In this document: in pieces, positions 47,474-57,564 of the stretch
How the letters are laid out: the number at the start of each line of letters is the position of its first letter
Position numbering within the stretch: the stretch's first letter is position 1
NCBI RefSeq assembly: GCF_014639075.1
Contig: NZ_BMFS01000003.1
Span: 62,001 to 126,000, forward strand
Origin: Glycocaulis albus
GTDB taxonomy: Bacteria; Pseudomonadota; Alphaproteobacteria; Caulobacterales; Maricaulaceae
Reading direction: 5' to 3'
DNA length: 64,000 nucleotides
Position numbers and translations under genes: made by a program
Notes under the pieces: model-generated
The model's input: only the letters and a program-made list of their open reading frames with translations
Databases searched by the model: none
What the model was told of the DNA's origin: nothing

Positions 47474-48100
47474 ATGAGCGAACTGGTACTGGAAGATCGC
47501 CACAAGACGTTGCCCGACCACGCGCTGGACCAGCTGTTCCGCGGCGCGCGCACCTTCTACACGTGGGAGGACAAGGATGTCTCCGACACCACGATCCAGG
47601 CGCTCTATGACCTCCTCAAATACGGCCCGACCAGCGCCAACAACTCGCCCGCGCGCTTCATCTTCCTGAAAGGCGAGGCCAAGGAGCGCCTCAAACCCTT
47701 CCTGATCCCGTCCAATGTCGACAAGACGATGAGCGCGCCGGTGACGGCCATCATCGCCTGGGACTGGGAATTTCACCAGAAAGTGCCGGAGCTTTTCCCG
47801 CATGATCCGGGCGCCAAGGAATGGTTTGCCTCCGATGAAGCACGCAAGGCCAATGGCGTGCGCAATGGCACGCTGCAGGGCGCTTATCTGATCCTCGCCG
47901 CCCGTGCGCTCGGCCTTGATTGCGGCCCGATGAGCGGGTTCGACAATGCCAAGGTGGATGAAGAGTTTTTTGCCGCCGACCCGAAAATGAAGCACTGGCG
48001 CTCGAACTTTCTGGTCAATATCGGCTATGGAACGACTGAGAAGCTGTTCCCGCGCCTGCCGCGCCTCTCCTTCGACGAGGCTGCGCGCATTCTGAAATAG
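47474..48100 (+). CDS. Nitroreductase-family flavoprotein, RutE/HadB-like (malonic semialdehyde reductase)
   Basis: A 208-residue FMN-dependent nitroreductase. [38 protein letters not shown] (flavin site), [20 protein letters not shown] and [15 protein letters not shown] are typical of RutE, which reduces malonic semialdehyde in uracil breakdown. No other rut genes lie nearby, so the natural substrate may differ. It precedes tsaB by seven bases. Confidence 0.88.
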   Translation: MSELVLEDRHKTLPDHALDQLFRGARTFYTWEDKDVSDTTIQALYDLLKYGPTSANNSPARFIFLKGEAKERLKPFLIPSNVDKTMSAPVTAIIAWDWEFHQKVPELFPHDPGAKEWFASDEARKANGVRNGTLQGAYLILAARALGLDCGPMSGFDNAKVDEEFFAADPKMKHWRSNFLVNIGYGTTEKLFPRLPRLSFDEAARILK

Positions 48101-48107
48101 GCCCTGC

Positions 48108-48764
48108 ATGGCAAACGATACCGCCCTTCGCCCGGTTCTGGTCATAGACACGACCGGGCGCTGGTGCGCGGCTGCGCTCAAGCTGGCCGACGGCCGGATA
48201 ATCCAGCGCGACGAGGCGATGGAGCGCGGGCAGGCCGAGCGGCTGGCGCCTCTGGTGGGCGAGCTGCTGGATGAAGCGGGCATGGTGCCGGGCGAGCTCT
48301 GGCGTATTGGCGTGGCGACCGGACCTGGCAGTTTTGCCGGCACCCGCGCCGGTACAGCCTTCGCGCGCGGACTGGCGCTGGCAACAGGCGCGCAGGCCAT
48401 CGGCATTTCGAGCCTTGCAGCCATGGCCCTTGAAACCGATCCGGAGGCGCGCGCAATCGTGTTCACGGTGCATGACGCCCGGCGCGGCGAGCTGGTCTGG
48501 CAGGTATTCAAGGGCGGCAAGGCCGCGGGCGAGCCTGTCCGCAGCGATGTAGCCGCCGCCCGGGAGGCCTTCGCCGCCACCGGCAGCGCGCTTCTTGCCG
48601 GATCGGGAGCAAAGCTTCTCGGCCCGTCTGCGGCCTGGGTGGATCATGCGCCCTTGACGGCCCTGCTGGCGCTGAGCGCAGGCGCGAGCAAGGACGCGCC
48701 TCTGCCATCGCCTCATTATGCCCGCCCGCCCGATGCGGCCCTGCCCGGCGGCATCATCCCGTGA
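48108..48764 (+). CDS. tsaB: tRNA threonylcarbamoyladenosine biosynthesis protein TsaB
   Basis: Scaffold partner of TsaD in forming t6A37 in ANN-decoding tRNAs. The 218-residue ASKHA-fold protein opens VLVIDTTGRWCAAALKLADG and carries VATGPGSFAGTRAGTAFARG, the TsaB hallmark, then IGISSLAAMALE. TsaD is not in this window. Overlaps rimI by 4 nt. Confidence 0.93.
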   Translation: MANDTALRPVLVIDTTGRWCAAALKLADGRIIQRDEAMERGQAERLAPLVGELLDEAGMVPGELWRIGVATGPGSFAGTRAGTAFARGLALATGAQAIGISSLAAMALETDPEARAIVFTVHDARRGELVWQVFKGGKAAGEPVRSDVAAAREAFAATGSALLAGSGAKLLGPSAAWVDHAPLTALLALSAGASKDAPLPSPHYARPPDAALPGGIIP

Positions 48765-49204
48765 GTGCGCAGATCGTTGCAGCCGGACCGGAAAGCGCCG
48801 GCCTGCTGGCCGCCCTGCACGCGAAGGCCTTTGATGGCGGGGAGATCTGGGACGCGGATGCCTTTGAAACCCTGCTGGCCGGGCCGGGTGTGGATGCTAT
48901 TATTGCCGTGCGGGGTGAGGCTCCTCTCGGCTTTATCCTGATGCGCACGATTGCCGATGAGGCCGAGATGCTGACCCTTGCCGTCCTGCCATCGGCCCGC
49001 CGCAGCGGCATCGGGCGGGCGCTGGTTGAAGCAGGCCTTCAGGCGTCACAGGAGCGTGGCGCGGCGAGGGCGTTTCTGGAAGTGGCGGTGAACAACCAGG
49101 CAGCCATTGCGCTCTACCGGGCATCAGGCTGGGGCAAAGCCGGGCACCGGGCGCGCTATTATCGTGACGGCTCTGATGCGCTGGTGCTGTCGCGGCTGCT
49201 CTAG
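48761..49204 (+). CDS. rimI: Ribosomal-protein S18 alanine N-acetyltransferase-like RimI
   Basis: A 147-residue GNAT. The acetyl-CoA site reads LAVLPSARRSGIGRALVEAG, with the terminal IALYRASGWGKAGHRARYYR motif characteristic of RimI. It starts with GTG in the tsaB stop; a tsaB-rimI pair is common. The target is presumed to be S18 or similar N-termini. Confidence 0.92.
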   Translation: MSAQIVAAGPESAGLLAALHAKAFDGGEIWDADAFETLLAGPGVDAIIAVRGEAPLGFILMRTIADEAEMLTLAVLPSARRSGIGRALVEAGLQASQERGAARAFLEVAVNNQAAIALYRASGWGKAGHRARYYRDGSDALVLSRLL

Positions 49205-49285
49205 CAGGAATGGACAGATTTGGCCTGCGGGGCTAAGGACAGCGTGACGGCCCTGCGCAGGCGAGCGCTTCATGGAGGCTGACCG

Positions 49286-49708
49286 ATGTCAGATCGCATT
49301 GAACAATTGTGCATCGAAAAAGGTCTGCGCATGACCGAGCAGCGCCGCGTGATCGCGCGCGTGCTGTCAGAAGCCGAAGATCACCCGGACGCCGAGGAAG
49401 TGCATCGCCGCGCCGCCAGCGTCGACAACCGTATCTCGCTGGCAACGGTTTACCGCACCGTGCGCCTGTTTGAAGATGCCGGCATTATCGAGCGCCATGA
49501 TTTCCGCGACGGGCGTTCGCGCTACGAGGAAGCCACCGAGGATCACCACGATCACCTTATCGATCTCAAATCGGGCGATATCGTCGAGTTCTATGACGAA
49601 GAGATCGAGAAGATGAAGGAAGCCATTGCGCGGCGCCTCGGCTACAAGCTCGTCGATCACCGGCTGGAGCTTTACGCGGTGAAACTCAAAGACGGCGAAA
49701 AAGGATAA
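49286..49708 (+). CDS. fur: Fur-family ferric uptake regulator
   Basis: A 140-residue Fe2+-responsive repressor. The winged helix begins LRMTEQRRVIARVLSEAEDH with the recognition region ISLATVYRTVRLFEDAGIIE. Metal sites EDHHDHLIDLKSGDIVEFYD and the HRLELYAV tail are present. The C-terminal CxxC structural zinc cysteines are absent, as in many alphaproteobacterial Fur proteins. GGAGG seven bases upstream fixes the start. miaB follows after 12 bases. Confidence 0.95.
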   Translation: MSDRIEQLCIEKGLRMTEQRRVIARVLSEAEDHPDAEEVHRRAASVDNRISLATVYRTVRLFEDAGIIERHDFRDGRSRYEEATEDHHDHLIDLKSGDIVEFYDEEIEKMKEAIARRLGYKLVDHRLELYAVKLKDGEKG

Positions 49709-49720
49709 TCGCCTCTACTC

Positions 49721-51115
49721 ATGACCGCCAAACAGACTGAAACGACAACCCGCAAGCGCCTCTTCATCCGCACCTATGGGTGCCAGATGAATGTGTATGA
49801 TTCAGAGCGCATGCGCGATCTGCTGGTCCCGCTCGGCTATGAGCCGGCAGACGCGCCCGAGGGTGCAGACCTTGTCATCCTCAATACCTGCCATATCCGC
49901 GAGAAGGCCGCCGAGAAGGTTTATTCCGAGCTGGGGCGGCTAAAACCGCTCAAAGCGGAAAAGGAAGCCGCGGGCGGGCAGATGACCGTCACGGTCGCTG
50001 GCTGCGTGGCGCAGGCAGAGGGCGCTGAAATCCAGCGCCGCGCGCCGGTGGTTGACCTGGTTGTCGGCCCGCAGACCTATCACCGCCTGCCCGAACTGAT
50101 CGCGCGCGTCCATCGCGAGCGCGGCGAGGCGCTGGAGACCGAGTTCGAAGTCGAGGAAAAGTTCGATGCGCTGGCTGCGCCCAAGCGCCATGTAGAGGGT
50201 TTCAGCGCCTTCGTGACGGTGCAGGAGGGCTGCGACAAGTTCTGCTCCTTCTGCGTGGTGCCCTATACGCGCGGCGCGGAGTATTCGAGGCCCGCAGCCC
50301 AGATCACCGCCGAAGTGCGCGCGCTGGCAGCCCAAGGCGTGCGCGAGATCACCCTGCTGGGCCAGAACGTCAACGCCTATTCCGGCGAAGCGCCGGCCGG
50401 CGAAGAAGCGGGCGGGCGCTGGGGGCTGGCACGCCTGATCCGGCATCTGGCCATGATTGGCGGGATAGACCGCATCCGCTTTACCACCTCGCACCCCAAT
50501 GACATGGACGAGGATCTGCTGGAGGCTTTCGCGTCGGAAGAGAAGCTGATGCCCTATCTGCACCTGCCGGTGCAGGCGGGCTCTGACCGCATATTGAAAG
50601 CCATGAACCGCAAGCATACGGCGGCGGAATATATCGCCCTCATCGAGCGGCTGCGCACGCTGCGCCCGGATATCGCCCTGTCGGGCGATTTCATTGTCGG
50701 CTTCCCCGGCGAACAGGAGCGCGATTTCGAGGATACGCTGAAACTGGTCGAGGCGGTGGGCTATGCGTCGGCCTTCTCCTTCAAGTATTCGCGGCGTCCC
50801 GGCACGCCCGGCGCGGCCATGGCAGGTCAGGTGGATGAAGCGGTGAAGGCCGAGCGCCTCGCCCGCCTGCAAGCCCTGCTGGATGCCCAGCAGCAGGCGT
50901 TCAACGCCTCCATGGTGAGCAAGCGCCTGCCCGTGCTCTTTGAACGTGAAGGGCGCAATCCCGGACAGCTGGGCGGGCGGAGCCCCTATCTGCAGGCGGT
51001 CCATTGTGACGGCCCCGCCAGCCTTATCGGCCAGATCGCCATGGTGGAGATTGTCTCTGCCTCGAAAAACGCGCTTGGCGGCCGCCTGCTGAGCGGGGAG
51101 AGCTGCGCCGCGTGA
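49721..51115 (+). CDS. miaB: tRNA-2-methylthio-N6-dimethylallyladenosine synthase MiaB
   Basis: Radical SAM methylthiotransferase modifying A37 of UNN-decoding tRNAs. The N-terminal MTTase cysteines are in [27 protein letters not shown] and [11 protein letters not shown]; the radical SAM triad is [10 protein letters not shown]-terminal TRAM domain includes [20 protein letters not shown]. At 464 residues it is full length. It overlaps the PhoH-like gene by 4 nt. Confidence 0.97.
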   Translation: MTAKQTETTTRKRLFIRTYGCQMNVYDSERMRDLLVPLGYEPADAPEGADLVILNTCHIREKAAEKVYSELGRLKPLKAEKEAAGGQMTVTVAGCVAQAEGAEIQRRAPVVDLVVGPQTYHRLPELIARVHRERGEALETEFEVEEKFDALAAPKRHVEGFSAFVTVQEGCDKFCSFCVVPYTRGAEYSRPAAQITAEVRALAAQGVREITLLGQNVNAYSGEAPAGEEAGGRWGLARLIRHLAMIGGIDRIRFTTSHPNDMDEDLLEAFASEEKLMPYLHLPVQAGSDRILKAMNRKHTAAEYIALIERLRTLRPDIALSGDFIVGFPGEQERDFEDTLKLVEAVGYASAFSFKYSRRPGTPGAAMAGQVDEAVKAERLARLQALLDAQQQAFNASMVSKRLPVLFEREGRNPGQLGGRSPYLQAVHCDGPASLIGQIAMVEIVSASKNALGGRLLSGESCAA

Positions 51116-52110
51116 GCCGTACCCCGCGACCGAAGCGCACAGAGCGCGCGCCTGCCGAAACGCTGCATTTCGATGAAGCGGCCCATGTGCGCGCGCTGGC
51201 AGGCCCCGGCCATGCCAATCTGATCGCGCTGGAGACCGAGCTTGGCGTGCATGTCGAGGCACCCGGGGGCGGGCAGCTATTGCTGTCAGGCGGGGACAAG
51301 CGCGCGCGCACCGATGCGTCGCGTGTGGTCCACGCGCTCTATGCGCGCGCCGAATCCGGGCTGGTCATCGACCCTGAAACCGTACGCGCGGCCTGCCGCA
51401 TGGACGATGCGCCCGCAAGCGCCAGTGACGAAACCATTATCCGCGTGCCGCGCGGGGTCAGTTTTGCCGCGCGTACCAATGGCCAGGCTGACTATGTCCG
51501 CGCGCTCAAAGACGAAGATCGCTACGACATGATTTTCGGCGTCGGCCCGGCCGGCACCGGCAAGACGCTGCTCGCCGTGGCGTGGGGTGCGGCCAAGCTG
51601 GCACGCGGAGAGATCGACCGGCTGGTGATTACCCGCCCGGCCGTCGAGGCTGGCGAGCGGCTCGGCTTTCTGCCTGGCGATCTCAATGAGAAAATCGATC
51701 CCTACCTCTTGCCGATCTGGGATTCTTTACGCGATGCGCTGACCCAGAAGGTCGTCGACAAGATGCGCGAGGAGCGCCGTATCGAAGTGGCGCCGCTCGC
51801 CTTCATGCGCGGGCGCACGCTGAACCGGGCCTTCATTGTCTGTGACGAGGCCCAGAACACGACACGCGCCCAGATGCGCATGATGCTGACCCGTCTGGGT
51901 CAGGGTTCTCGCATGGCGATTACGGGCGATCCCTCGCAGGTGGATCTGGGCCCGCGCGAACCCTCGGGGCTTGGCGATGCGCTCGACATCCTTTCCGGTG
52001 TGCCGCGCATTGCCGTGACACGCTTCACCCGCGCCGATGTTGTCCGCCATGACCTGGTGGGCATGATCGTGGACGCCTATGAGCGGGCGGATGCCAAGCA
52101 TGGCGGATGA
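51112..52110 (+). CDS. PhoH-family ATPase (YbeZ-like)
   Basis: A 332-residue ATPase that acts with YbeY in rRNA or RNA metabolism. The GTG start lies in the miaB stop. An N-terminal substrate/KH-like region precedes the P-loop [10 protein letters not shown], then [20 protein letters not shown], the Walker [21 protein letters not shown] and a [15 protein letters not shown] motif. The ybeY overlap and adjacency are conserved. Confidence 0.95.
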   Translation: MSRTPRPKRTERAPAETLHFDEAAHVRALAGPGHANLIALETELGVHVEAPGGGQLLLSGGDKRARTDASRVVHALYARAESGLVIDPETVRAACRMDDAPASASDETIIRVPRGVSFAARTNGQADYVRALKDEDRYDMIFGVGPAGTGKTLLAVAWGAAKLARGEIDRLVITRPAVEAGERLGFLPGDLNEKIDPYLLPIWDSLRDALTQKVVDKMREERRIEVAPLAFMRGRTLNRAFIVCDEAQNTTRAQMRMMLTRLGQGSRMAITGDPSQVDLGPREPSGLGDALDILSGVPRIAVTRFTRADVVRHDLVGMIVDAYERADAKHGG

Positions 52111-52564
52111 CGCGGTTTGCGAGATCGTCATCGAGCACGAGGGCTGGCAGGCGATTGCCGGGCTGGAAGCGCGCTGCACTGAAGCGGTGTCGGCTGCTCT
52201 TGCCATGATCGACAAGCCGCGCCGCGGCCCGGCGGTGATCCTTTTCACCGGCGACGAGGTACTGCAATCGCTCAACCAGCGTTTCCGGGGCAAGGACAGG
52301 CCAACCAATGTGTTGTCTTTCCCGGCACCGGAATCGGAAGAATATCCGGGCGATATCGCCCTGGCGTTCGAAACCTGTCAGGCCGAGGCGAACACACGCG
52401 CCATTGCGCTTGTGGATCATGCAGCCCATCTTGCGGTGCACGGCGTTCTTCATCTTAACGGTTTTGACCATAAGGAAGAGGCTGAGGCAGAACAGATGGA
52501 GGCAGTGGAAATCGCGGCTCTTGCCCGGCTGGGCATCGCGGATCCCTATAAAGAACGCATATGA
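52100..52564 (+). CDS. ybeY: Endoribonuclease YbeY, rRNA maturation
   Basis: Zinc-dependent endoribonuclease processing the 16S rRNA 3' end. The 154-residue protein contains LNQRFRGKDRPTNVLSFP and the metal-binding HGVLHLNGFDH. The start at 52100 overlaps the phoH stop; upstream ATGs at 52079 and 52091 are possible. It overlaps the next gene by 4 nt. Confidence 0.93.
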   Translation: MADDAVCEIVIEHEGWQAIAGLEARCTEAVSAALAMIDKPRRGPAVILFTGDEVLQSLNQRFRGKDRPTNVLSFPAPESEEYPGDIALAFETCQAEANTRAIALVDHAAHLAVHGVLHLNGFDHKEEAEAEQMEAVEIAALARLGIADPYKERI

Positions 52565-53472
52565 GCGTGATGAGTGACGACCCGCCCAGACGAAGTCTCA
52601 TGGCCCGGCTGAAAGGCGCCATACACCGGCGCCCTGTTCCCGATCTCGCTGCCAGTCCCCAGACGGACACGCACGAGCCGGGCGGAAACCAGACGGGCCA
52701 GACCGCCAACAGGGACCTTTCCTTCAATGTGAACGCGCTGGACGCGCTGCGTGTCGCCGATGTGATGGTGCCGCGGGCGGACATCGTGGCCATGGAAATC
52801 GACACCACGCTGGGTGACGCAGCCCGCCTGTTTGCCGAGGCGTCTCATTCGCGCCTGCCGGTCTATCGGGAAACGCTCGATGATCCTGTGGGCGTTGTGC
52901 ACATCAAGGATCTCATCGCGCATCTTGCCGGTGATCGTGAAGGCCAGCACCCGGAAGACTGGGCATCGGTGAAAATCCTGCCGCAGGTGCGCCGTCCCCT
53001 GCTTTATGTCCCTCCTTCCATGCACGCAGCCGACCTGCTGGTGCGGATGAAATCGCGCCGCATGCACATGGCTCTCGTCGTGGACGAGTTTGGCGGCACT
53101 GACGGTCTGGTCACGCTGGAAGACCTGCTGGAGCCGATTGTCGGCGAGATAGATGACGAGCACGACGAGGCGGAGGGTCCTCTGATCCGGGCGCGCGGCC
53201 CCCATGTGTGGGAAGCCGATGCACGGACCTCGCTTGACGAACTGGCAGACGCGCTGGGCCGTCCCGTCGCCACCGAGGACGAGATAGAGGATGTCGATAC
53301 GCTGGGCGGTCTGGTCTTCATGCTGACGGGACGCGTTCCGGAACGCGGCGAGGTGATCGCCCATTCCACGGGGCTGGAGTTCGAGATTCTGGATTCCGAT
53401 CCGCGGCGCATCCGCCGGGTGCGCATCCGTTCGCGCAAGGACGGAGCGGGAGACGCCGGAAACCTGCAGTAA
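52561..53472 (+). CDS. CBS-domain CorC/HlyC protein (YbeX-like)
   Basis: Cytosolic protein of the CorC family, linked to Mg/Co efflux or ribosome metabolism. The 303 residues carry two CBS repeats (VADVMVPRADIVAMEIDTTL and FVVD-like segment MHMALVVDEFGGTDGLVTLE) and a C-terminal CorC_HlyC domain with the ALGRPVATEDEIEDVDTLGG loop. There is no DUF21 membrane domain, as in YbeX. It lies in the ybeZ-ybeY-ybeX-lnt order. Confidence 0.93.
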   Translation: MSVMSDDPPRRSLMARLKGAIHRRPVPDLAASPQTDTHEPGGNQTGQTANRDLSFNVNALDALRVADVMVPRADIVAMEIDTTLGDAARLFAEASHSRLPVYRETLDDPVGVVHIKDLIAHLAGDREGQHPEDWASVKILPQVRRPLLYVPPSMHAADLLVRMKSRRMHMALVVDEFGGTDGLVTLEDLLEPIVGEIDDEHDEAEGPLIRARGPHVWEADARTSLDELADALGRPVATEDEIEDVDTLGGLVFMLTGRVPERGEVIAHSTGLEFEILDSDPRRIRRVRIRSRKDGAGDAGNLQ

Positions 53473-55118
53473 TGCGCGCATCCGACATGGCCGCTCATGG
53501 CGCGCGGGCCTGTGCAGGTGCGCTGAGCTGGTGGCAAACCGCCAAGGGCTGGCGTATCGGGCTTGCCCTGTTTGTGCTCGGCCTTGCCGCGACGCTGGCC
53601 CATGCGCCCTTCCACTCCGCCCCGGCGCTGGTTTTCGCGCTGGTGTTGCTCGTCCTCGCTCTGGACACCGCCCGGACAACCGCCCGCCCCTTGCGGGCCG
53701 GCTTCTGGCGCGGCTGGACATTCGCTGCGGGCTATTTTCTCGGCAGCACATGGTGGGTGGCGAACGCCTTTCTGGTCAGTGCCGAGGAGCATGCCTGGCT
53801 GATCTGGGCACCGTTGACCCTGCTGCCGGGCGGGCTTGCCCTGTTCTGGGGGCTGGCGGGCAGTGTCTATGCGCGCCTTGCGCCGGACAGTCCGATGCGG
53901 ATCGGCCTGTTCGCGGTGCTGTTCACCCTCGTGGAATTTGCCCGCTCGGTCATGTTCTCCGGCTTCCCGTGGAATCTGCCAGGTCATGTATTCGAGGCGG
54001 GAACACCCGTCAGTCAGATGGCGAGCCTTATCGGCGCGCTGGGACTATCCGCCTTCGTGCTGTTCGCCTTTGCAAGCCCCGCGGCCCTGTCCGGCCGGGG
54101 TCACTGGCTGGTGCGCGCGGCGCCGCTGGCGGTGAGCGTGGTGCTGCTGGCAGGATTCCAGGGCTGGGGCAGCGCGCGGCTGGCCGCGGCAGAAGAGGGC
54201 CTTACCGGCACGGCCCTTCGCATCGTGCAGGTGAACGTGGACCAGCGCGAGAAGCGCTTTGCCAACCGGCTGCCCATACTGGAGGCCTATCTGGATCTGA
54301 CCATGCAGCCCGGCCTTGAGGATGTGGATGCGGTGATCTGGCCGGAAGGGGCGATTCCGACCGTCATGCTGGAGGACAGTTCGGTCCTGCTGCGTATCGA
54401 GAACACATTGCCCGAAGGCACACGCCTGTGGAGCGGAATTACCCGCCGGGAGCGCTTTCCCGAGGGCGAGCTCTACTACAACTCGCTGGCCGCCCTGCGG
54501 ATGGGAGACAACCAGGTCCAGATCGAAGCCGTCTACGACAAGGTGCATCTGGTCCCGTTCGGCGAAGGCAATCCGCTGATGGCGCTGACGGGCATGATTG
54601 GCTTCCAGACCCTGTCCATGAATGCCCCCTACTACACGCCCGGACCGGGCGCGCAGACAGTTCGCGTGGCGGGCCTTCCCGGCTTTGCGCCCCTGATATG
54701 CTATGAGGTGATCTTTGCGCGCTTTGCGCCGCGCGGAGAGGACCGGCCCGGCTTCCTTCTGAACATCTCCAATGACGCCTGGTACGGAAATTCGGCCGGG
54801 CCGCGCCAGCATCTCAACCAGGCCCGCTACCGGGCCATAGAGGAGGGCTTGCCGATGGTGCGGTCAGCCTCGCTGGGCGCGTCGGGGCTGATTGATCCCT
54901 ACGGCCGGGCAGTCCGGCTGAGCGATCCGCAAATGAACGAAACACTTGACATAAACGTGCCTTCAGCGCTCCAACCAGTAGCCTATGCGGTTCATGGAAA
55001 TTTCCCATGGATTGCCTGTGGGCTTCTACTACTCGGCGGCCTGCAACTTGCCGTTTTCATTGCCTCTGCCCGAAACCAGAGACAGCAACGCCGGAGATTG
55101 TTTTCACTTCGATTGTGA
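53472..55118 (+). CDS. lnt: Apolipoprotein N-acyltransferase
   Basis: Inner-membrane enzyme adding the third acyl chain to lipoproteins. The 548 residues have several membrane helices in the first half and a nitrilase-like periplasmic domain with the catalytic triad: Glu in VIWPEGAIPT, Lys in YDKVHLVPFGEGNP and Cys in PLICYEVIF, with NISNDAWYG following. It starts in the preceding stop. A C-terminal helix (ACGLLLLGGLQLAVF region) closes the protein. Confidence 0.96.
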   Translation: MRASDMAAHGARACAGALSWWQTAKGWRIGLALFVLGLAATLAHAPFHSAPALVFALVLLVLALDTARTTARPLRAGFWRGWTFAAGYFLGSTWWVANAFLVSAEEHAWLIWAPLTLLPGGLALFWGLAGSVYARLAPDSPMRIGLFAVLFTLVEFARSVMFSGFPWNLPGHVFEAGTPVSQMASLIGALGLSAFVLFAFASPAALSGRGHWLVRAAPLAVSVVLLAGFQGWGSARLAAAEEGLTGTALRIVQVNVDQREKRFANRLPILEAYLDLTMQPGLEDVDAVIWPEGAIPTVMLEDSSVLLRIENTLPEGTRLWSGITRRERFPEGELYYNSLAALRMGDNQVQIEAVYDKVHLVPFGEGNPLMALTGMIGFQTLSMNAPYYTPGPGAQTVRVAGLPGFAPLICYEVIFARFAPRGEDRPGFLLNISNDAWYGNSAGPRQHLNQARYRAIEEGLPMVRSASLGASGLIDPYGRAVRLSDPQMNETLDINVPSALQPVAYAVHGNFPWIACGLLLLGGLQLAVFIASARNQRQQRRRLFSLRL

Positions 55119-55179
55119 AACTCACTGTGGTATTGTTATCAAGGACATGAGGGCTCTGTTTGTTCGAGGATAGTTTGTC

Positions 55180-55599
55180 ATGTCGCCCAACCCGCGAGAA
55201 CCCAACCCCATAGACCGCCATGTCGGTTCGCGCGTCCGTCTGCGCCGGCAGATGATGGAGATGAGCCAGGAGAAGCTGGGCGAGGAGCTCGGTGTCACCT
55301 TCCAGCAAGTGCAGAAATACGAGCGCGGAGCCAACCGGATCGGCGCGGGACGCCTGTGGCATCTGGCGCGCGTTCTCGAAGTGCCCGTGTCCTTCTTCTA
55401 TGACGGCGCGACCAGCACCGACCCCCAACCCACAGGCTTTGCCGAGGGCGACCAGACGCCGATCGTCAATGATTTCCTGCAATCACCTGACGGGGTCGCG
55501 CTGGCACAGGCTTTCTCGAAAATCACTGACCCCAAGGTGCGCCGCCGCGTCCTGGAGCTTGTCCGTTCGCTGGCTGACACCAATCAGGCGGGCGAATAG
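55180..55599 (+). CDS. Xre-family HTH regulator between lnt and metK
   Basis: A 139-residue regulator with an N-terminal HTH (VGSRVRLRRQMMEMSQEKLG, VTFQQVQKYERGANRIGAGR) and FFYDGA after it, then a C-terminal helical extension (RRRVLELVRSLADT). This domain pattern is widespread in Alphaproteobacteria, often beside metK and lnt. The 61 bases upstream of its start may hold a promoter. Its targets are unknown, but the neighbouring metK palindrome is a candidate. Confidence 0.9.
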   Translation: MSPNPREPNPIDRHVGSRVRLRRQMMEMSQEKLGEELGVTFQQVQKYERGANRIGAGRLWHLARVLEVPVSFFYDGATSTDPQPTGFAEGDQTPIVNDFLQSPDGVALAQAFSKITDPKVRRRVLELVRSLADTNQAGE

Positions 55600-55653
55600 C
55601 GCGGGCAAACAGTAACACGCTTGCGTTCCCGGCCCAGATAGTCTTTAAGCCCG

Positions 55654-55675
55654 CATATAAAGGAAGCTTTATATG
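55654..55675. promoter_or_regulatory. Perfect palindrome/hairpin at the metK leader
   Basis: CATATAAAG (55654-55662) and CTTTATATG (55667-55675) are perfect reverse complements around GAAG. The right arm ends one base into the GAGG ribosome-binding site used by GTG 55685. It could be an operator of a dimeric repressor or an RNA hairpin occluding the site. Methionine-cycle genes of Alphaproteobacteria can be controlled by ArsR-type SahR/SamR repressors, a hypothesis only. Confidence 0.7.
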
Positions 55676-55684
55676 AGGTCGCTT

Positions 55685-56857
55685 GTGGCGCGTTCATCCT
55701 ACATCTTTACCAGCGAGAGTGTTTCCGAGGGCCATCCCGACAAGGTCTGTGACCGGATTTCCGACACGATAGTCGATCTCTATCTGGCCAGTGATCCTGT
55801 TGCCCGGGTGGCGTGCGAAACCCTGACCACGACCAACCGTATCGTGCTGGCAGGCGAGGTGCGCAGCGCCAATGAGGTGTCCGGCGAGGCGATCGAGGCC
55901 GCGGTGCGCGCCGCGGTGAAGGATATCGGCTACGAACAGGACGGCTTCCACTGGGAAACGGCCAAGTTCTCCAACTATCTTCACGAACAGTCCGCCGACA
56001 TCGCGGCCGGCGTGGACGAAGGCACGGGCTCCTACACCGAAGAGGGCGCCGGCGACCAGGGCATCATGTTCGGTTTTGCGACCGACGAGACGCCCGAGCT
56101 GATGCCGGCGCCGATCCTCTACTCACACCAGATCCTGAAAGAGATGGCGCGCCTGCGCAAGACGGGCGCCGTCAAACAGTTCGAGCCGGATGCCAAGTCC
56201 CAGGTCTCGCTGCGTTATGAGAATGGCCGGCCGGTAGGCGTGACATCGGTCGTGGTTTCCACCCAGCACACCGCCTCCACCTCGCTCGACGAGGTGCGCG
56301 AGCTGGTCCGCCCGGTCGTGAAATCGGTCCTGCCCGAGGGCTGGTTCCCGCCCGAGGACGAGTTCTACGTCAACCCGACGGGCAAGTTCGTCATTGGCGG
56401 ACCGGACGGTGATGCGGGCCTGACCGGGCGCAAGATCATCGTGGACACCTATGGCGGTGCGGCGCCCCATGGCGGCGGCGCGTTCTCGGGCAAGGACCCG
56501 ACCAAGGTAGACCGCTCGGCGGCCTATGCGGCGCGCTATCTGGCGAAGAACGTCGTGGCTGCGGGCCTCGCGCGCAAATGCACTATCCAGCTTGCCTATG
56601 CCATTGGCGTGGCCAAGCCGCTGGCGGTCTATGTCGACCTGCATGGCACGGGCAATGTCGACGAGGAGAAGCTGGAAAAGACGCTGCCGCAGCTGATGAA
56701 TCTGTCGCCGCGCGGCATCCGCACCCATCTCCAGCTCAACAAGCCCATCTATGCGCGCTCGGCCGCCTATGGCCATTTCGGCCGCACGCCGGACGCCGAT
56801 GGCGGCTTCTCCTGGGAGAAGACCGATCTGGTAGACCAGCTCAAGGGCCTTGCCTGA
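55685..56857 (+). CDS. metK: S-adenosylmethionine synthase
   Basis: Makes SAM from methionine and ATP. GTG 55685 gives [20 protein letters not shown], the canonical alphaproteobacterial N-terminus, with GAGG six bases upstream; ATG 55673 lies inside the palindrome and would add four residues. Motifs [32 protein letters not shown] and the P-loop-like [20 protein letters not shown] are intact. The 390 residues are full length. trmB follows after 4 bases. Confidence 0.96.
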   Translation: MARSSYIFTSESVSEGHPDKVCDRISDTIVDLYLASDPVARVACETLTTTNRIVLAGEVRSANEVSGEAIEAAVRAAVKDIGYEQDGFHWETAKFSNYLHEQSADIAAGVDEGTGSYTEEGAGDQGIMFGFATDETPELMPAPILYSHQILKEMARLRKTGAVKQFEPDAKSQVSLRYENGRPVGVTSVVVSTQHTASTSLDEVRELVRPVVKSVLPEGWFPPEDEFYVNPTGKFVIGGPDGDAGLTGRKIIVDTYGGAAPHGGGAFSGKDPTKVDRSAAYAARYLAKNVVAAGLARKCTIQLAYAIGVAKPLAVYVDLHGTGNVDEEKLEKTLPQLMNLSPRGIRTHLQLNKPIYARSAAYGHFGRTPDADGGFSWEKTDLVDQLKGLA

Positions 56858-56861
56858 CGCC

Positions 56862-57551
56862 ATGAGCGACGCGCAGAACCGGCAGCACCGCCGCCTGTAC
56901 GGGCGGGCCAAGGGCCACGCCCTGTCAGCCCGCCAGCAGCAACTGGTGGACACGATGCTGCCGGGCGTTAGCTGGCCCGATGAAGGCGGGGTTGACCCGC
57001 GCAGCCTGCTGCCGGGTTTTGACACCCATGTGCTGGAAATCGGCTTTGGCGCGGCCGAGCACCTGACCGGACAGGCGGTGCGCGCGCCGCGCACCGGCTT
57101 TGTCGGTATCGAGCCCTTCCTCAACGGTGTCGCCAAGGCGCTCGCCGGTATTGAGGAGCACGGGCTTTCCAATGTGCGGGTGAAGCGCGCCGATGCGCGT
57201 GATGAAATCGAGCGCATGCCCGATGCGAGCTTCGACCGCATCTTCCTGCTCTTCCCCGATCCGTGGCCGAAAAAGCGCCATGCCTTCCGCCGGTTCGTGC
57301 AGGAAGATACGGCAGCGCAGCTGGCGCGTATCCTGAAACCCGGCGGGCGGCTGCGTGTGGCGACCGATGTGCGCATCTATGCGGACTGGGCACTGCCCCT
57401 GCTGCTGGAAGCGCCGGGGCTCGACTGGCAGGCGGAGAAAGCAGATGACTGGCGCATCGCGCCGGCCGACCACATCACCACGCGCTATCAGTCCAAGCAT
57501 CTTGGTGACATCGATCCGGTCTTCATGGATTTCGAGCGCCGGGCGGCCTGA
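56862..57551 (+). CDS. trmB: tRNA (guanine-N7)-methyltransferase
   Basis: Forms m7G46 in tRNA. The 229 residues include [17 protein letters not shown] (SAM), [36 protein letters not shown] (catalytic and tRNA-binding) and [14 protein letters not shown]. The ATG at 56862 ([18 protein letters not shown]) is preferred over an in-frame TTG at 56850 that overlaps the metK end. It sits immediately downstream of metK, 4 bases from its stop. Confidence 0.95.
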   Translation: MSDAQNRQHRRLYGRAKGHALSARQQQLVDTMLPGVSWPDEGGVDPRSLLPGFDTHVLEIGFGAAEHLTGQAVRAPRTGFVGIEPFLNGVAKALAGIEEHGLSNVRVKRADARDEIERMPDASFDRIFLLFPDPWPKKRHAFRRFVQEDTAAQLARILKPGGRLRVATDVRIYADWALPLLLEAPGLDWQAEKADDWRIAPADHITTRYQSKHLGDIDPVFMDFERRAA

Positions 57552-57564
57552 CGTGGTTTCTCTG

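Noticed and set aside
49940-51262. A 440-codon - strand frame opposite miaB
   Set aside because: miaB is complete and conserved on the other strand; the antisense frame lacks a start context and motifs.
55600-55672. A SAM or SAM/SAH riboswitch before metK
   Set aside because: The 73-base leader is too short and shows only a simple palindrome, not the conserved pseudoknot elements.
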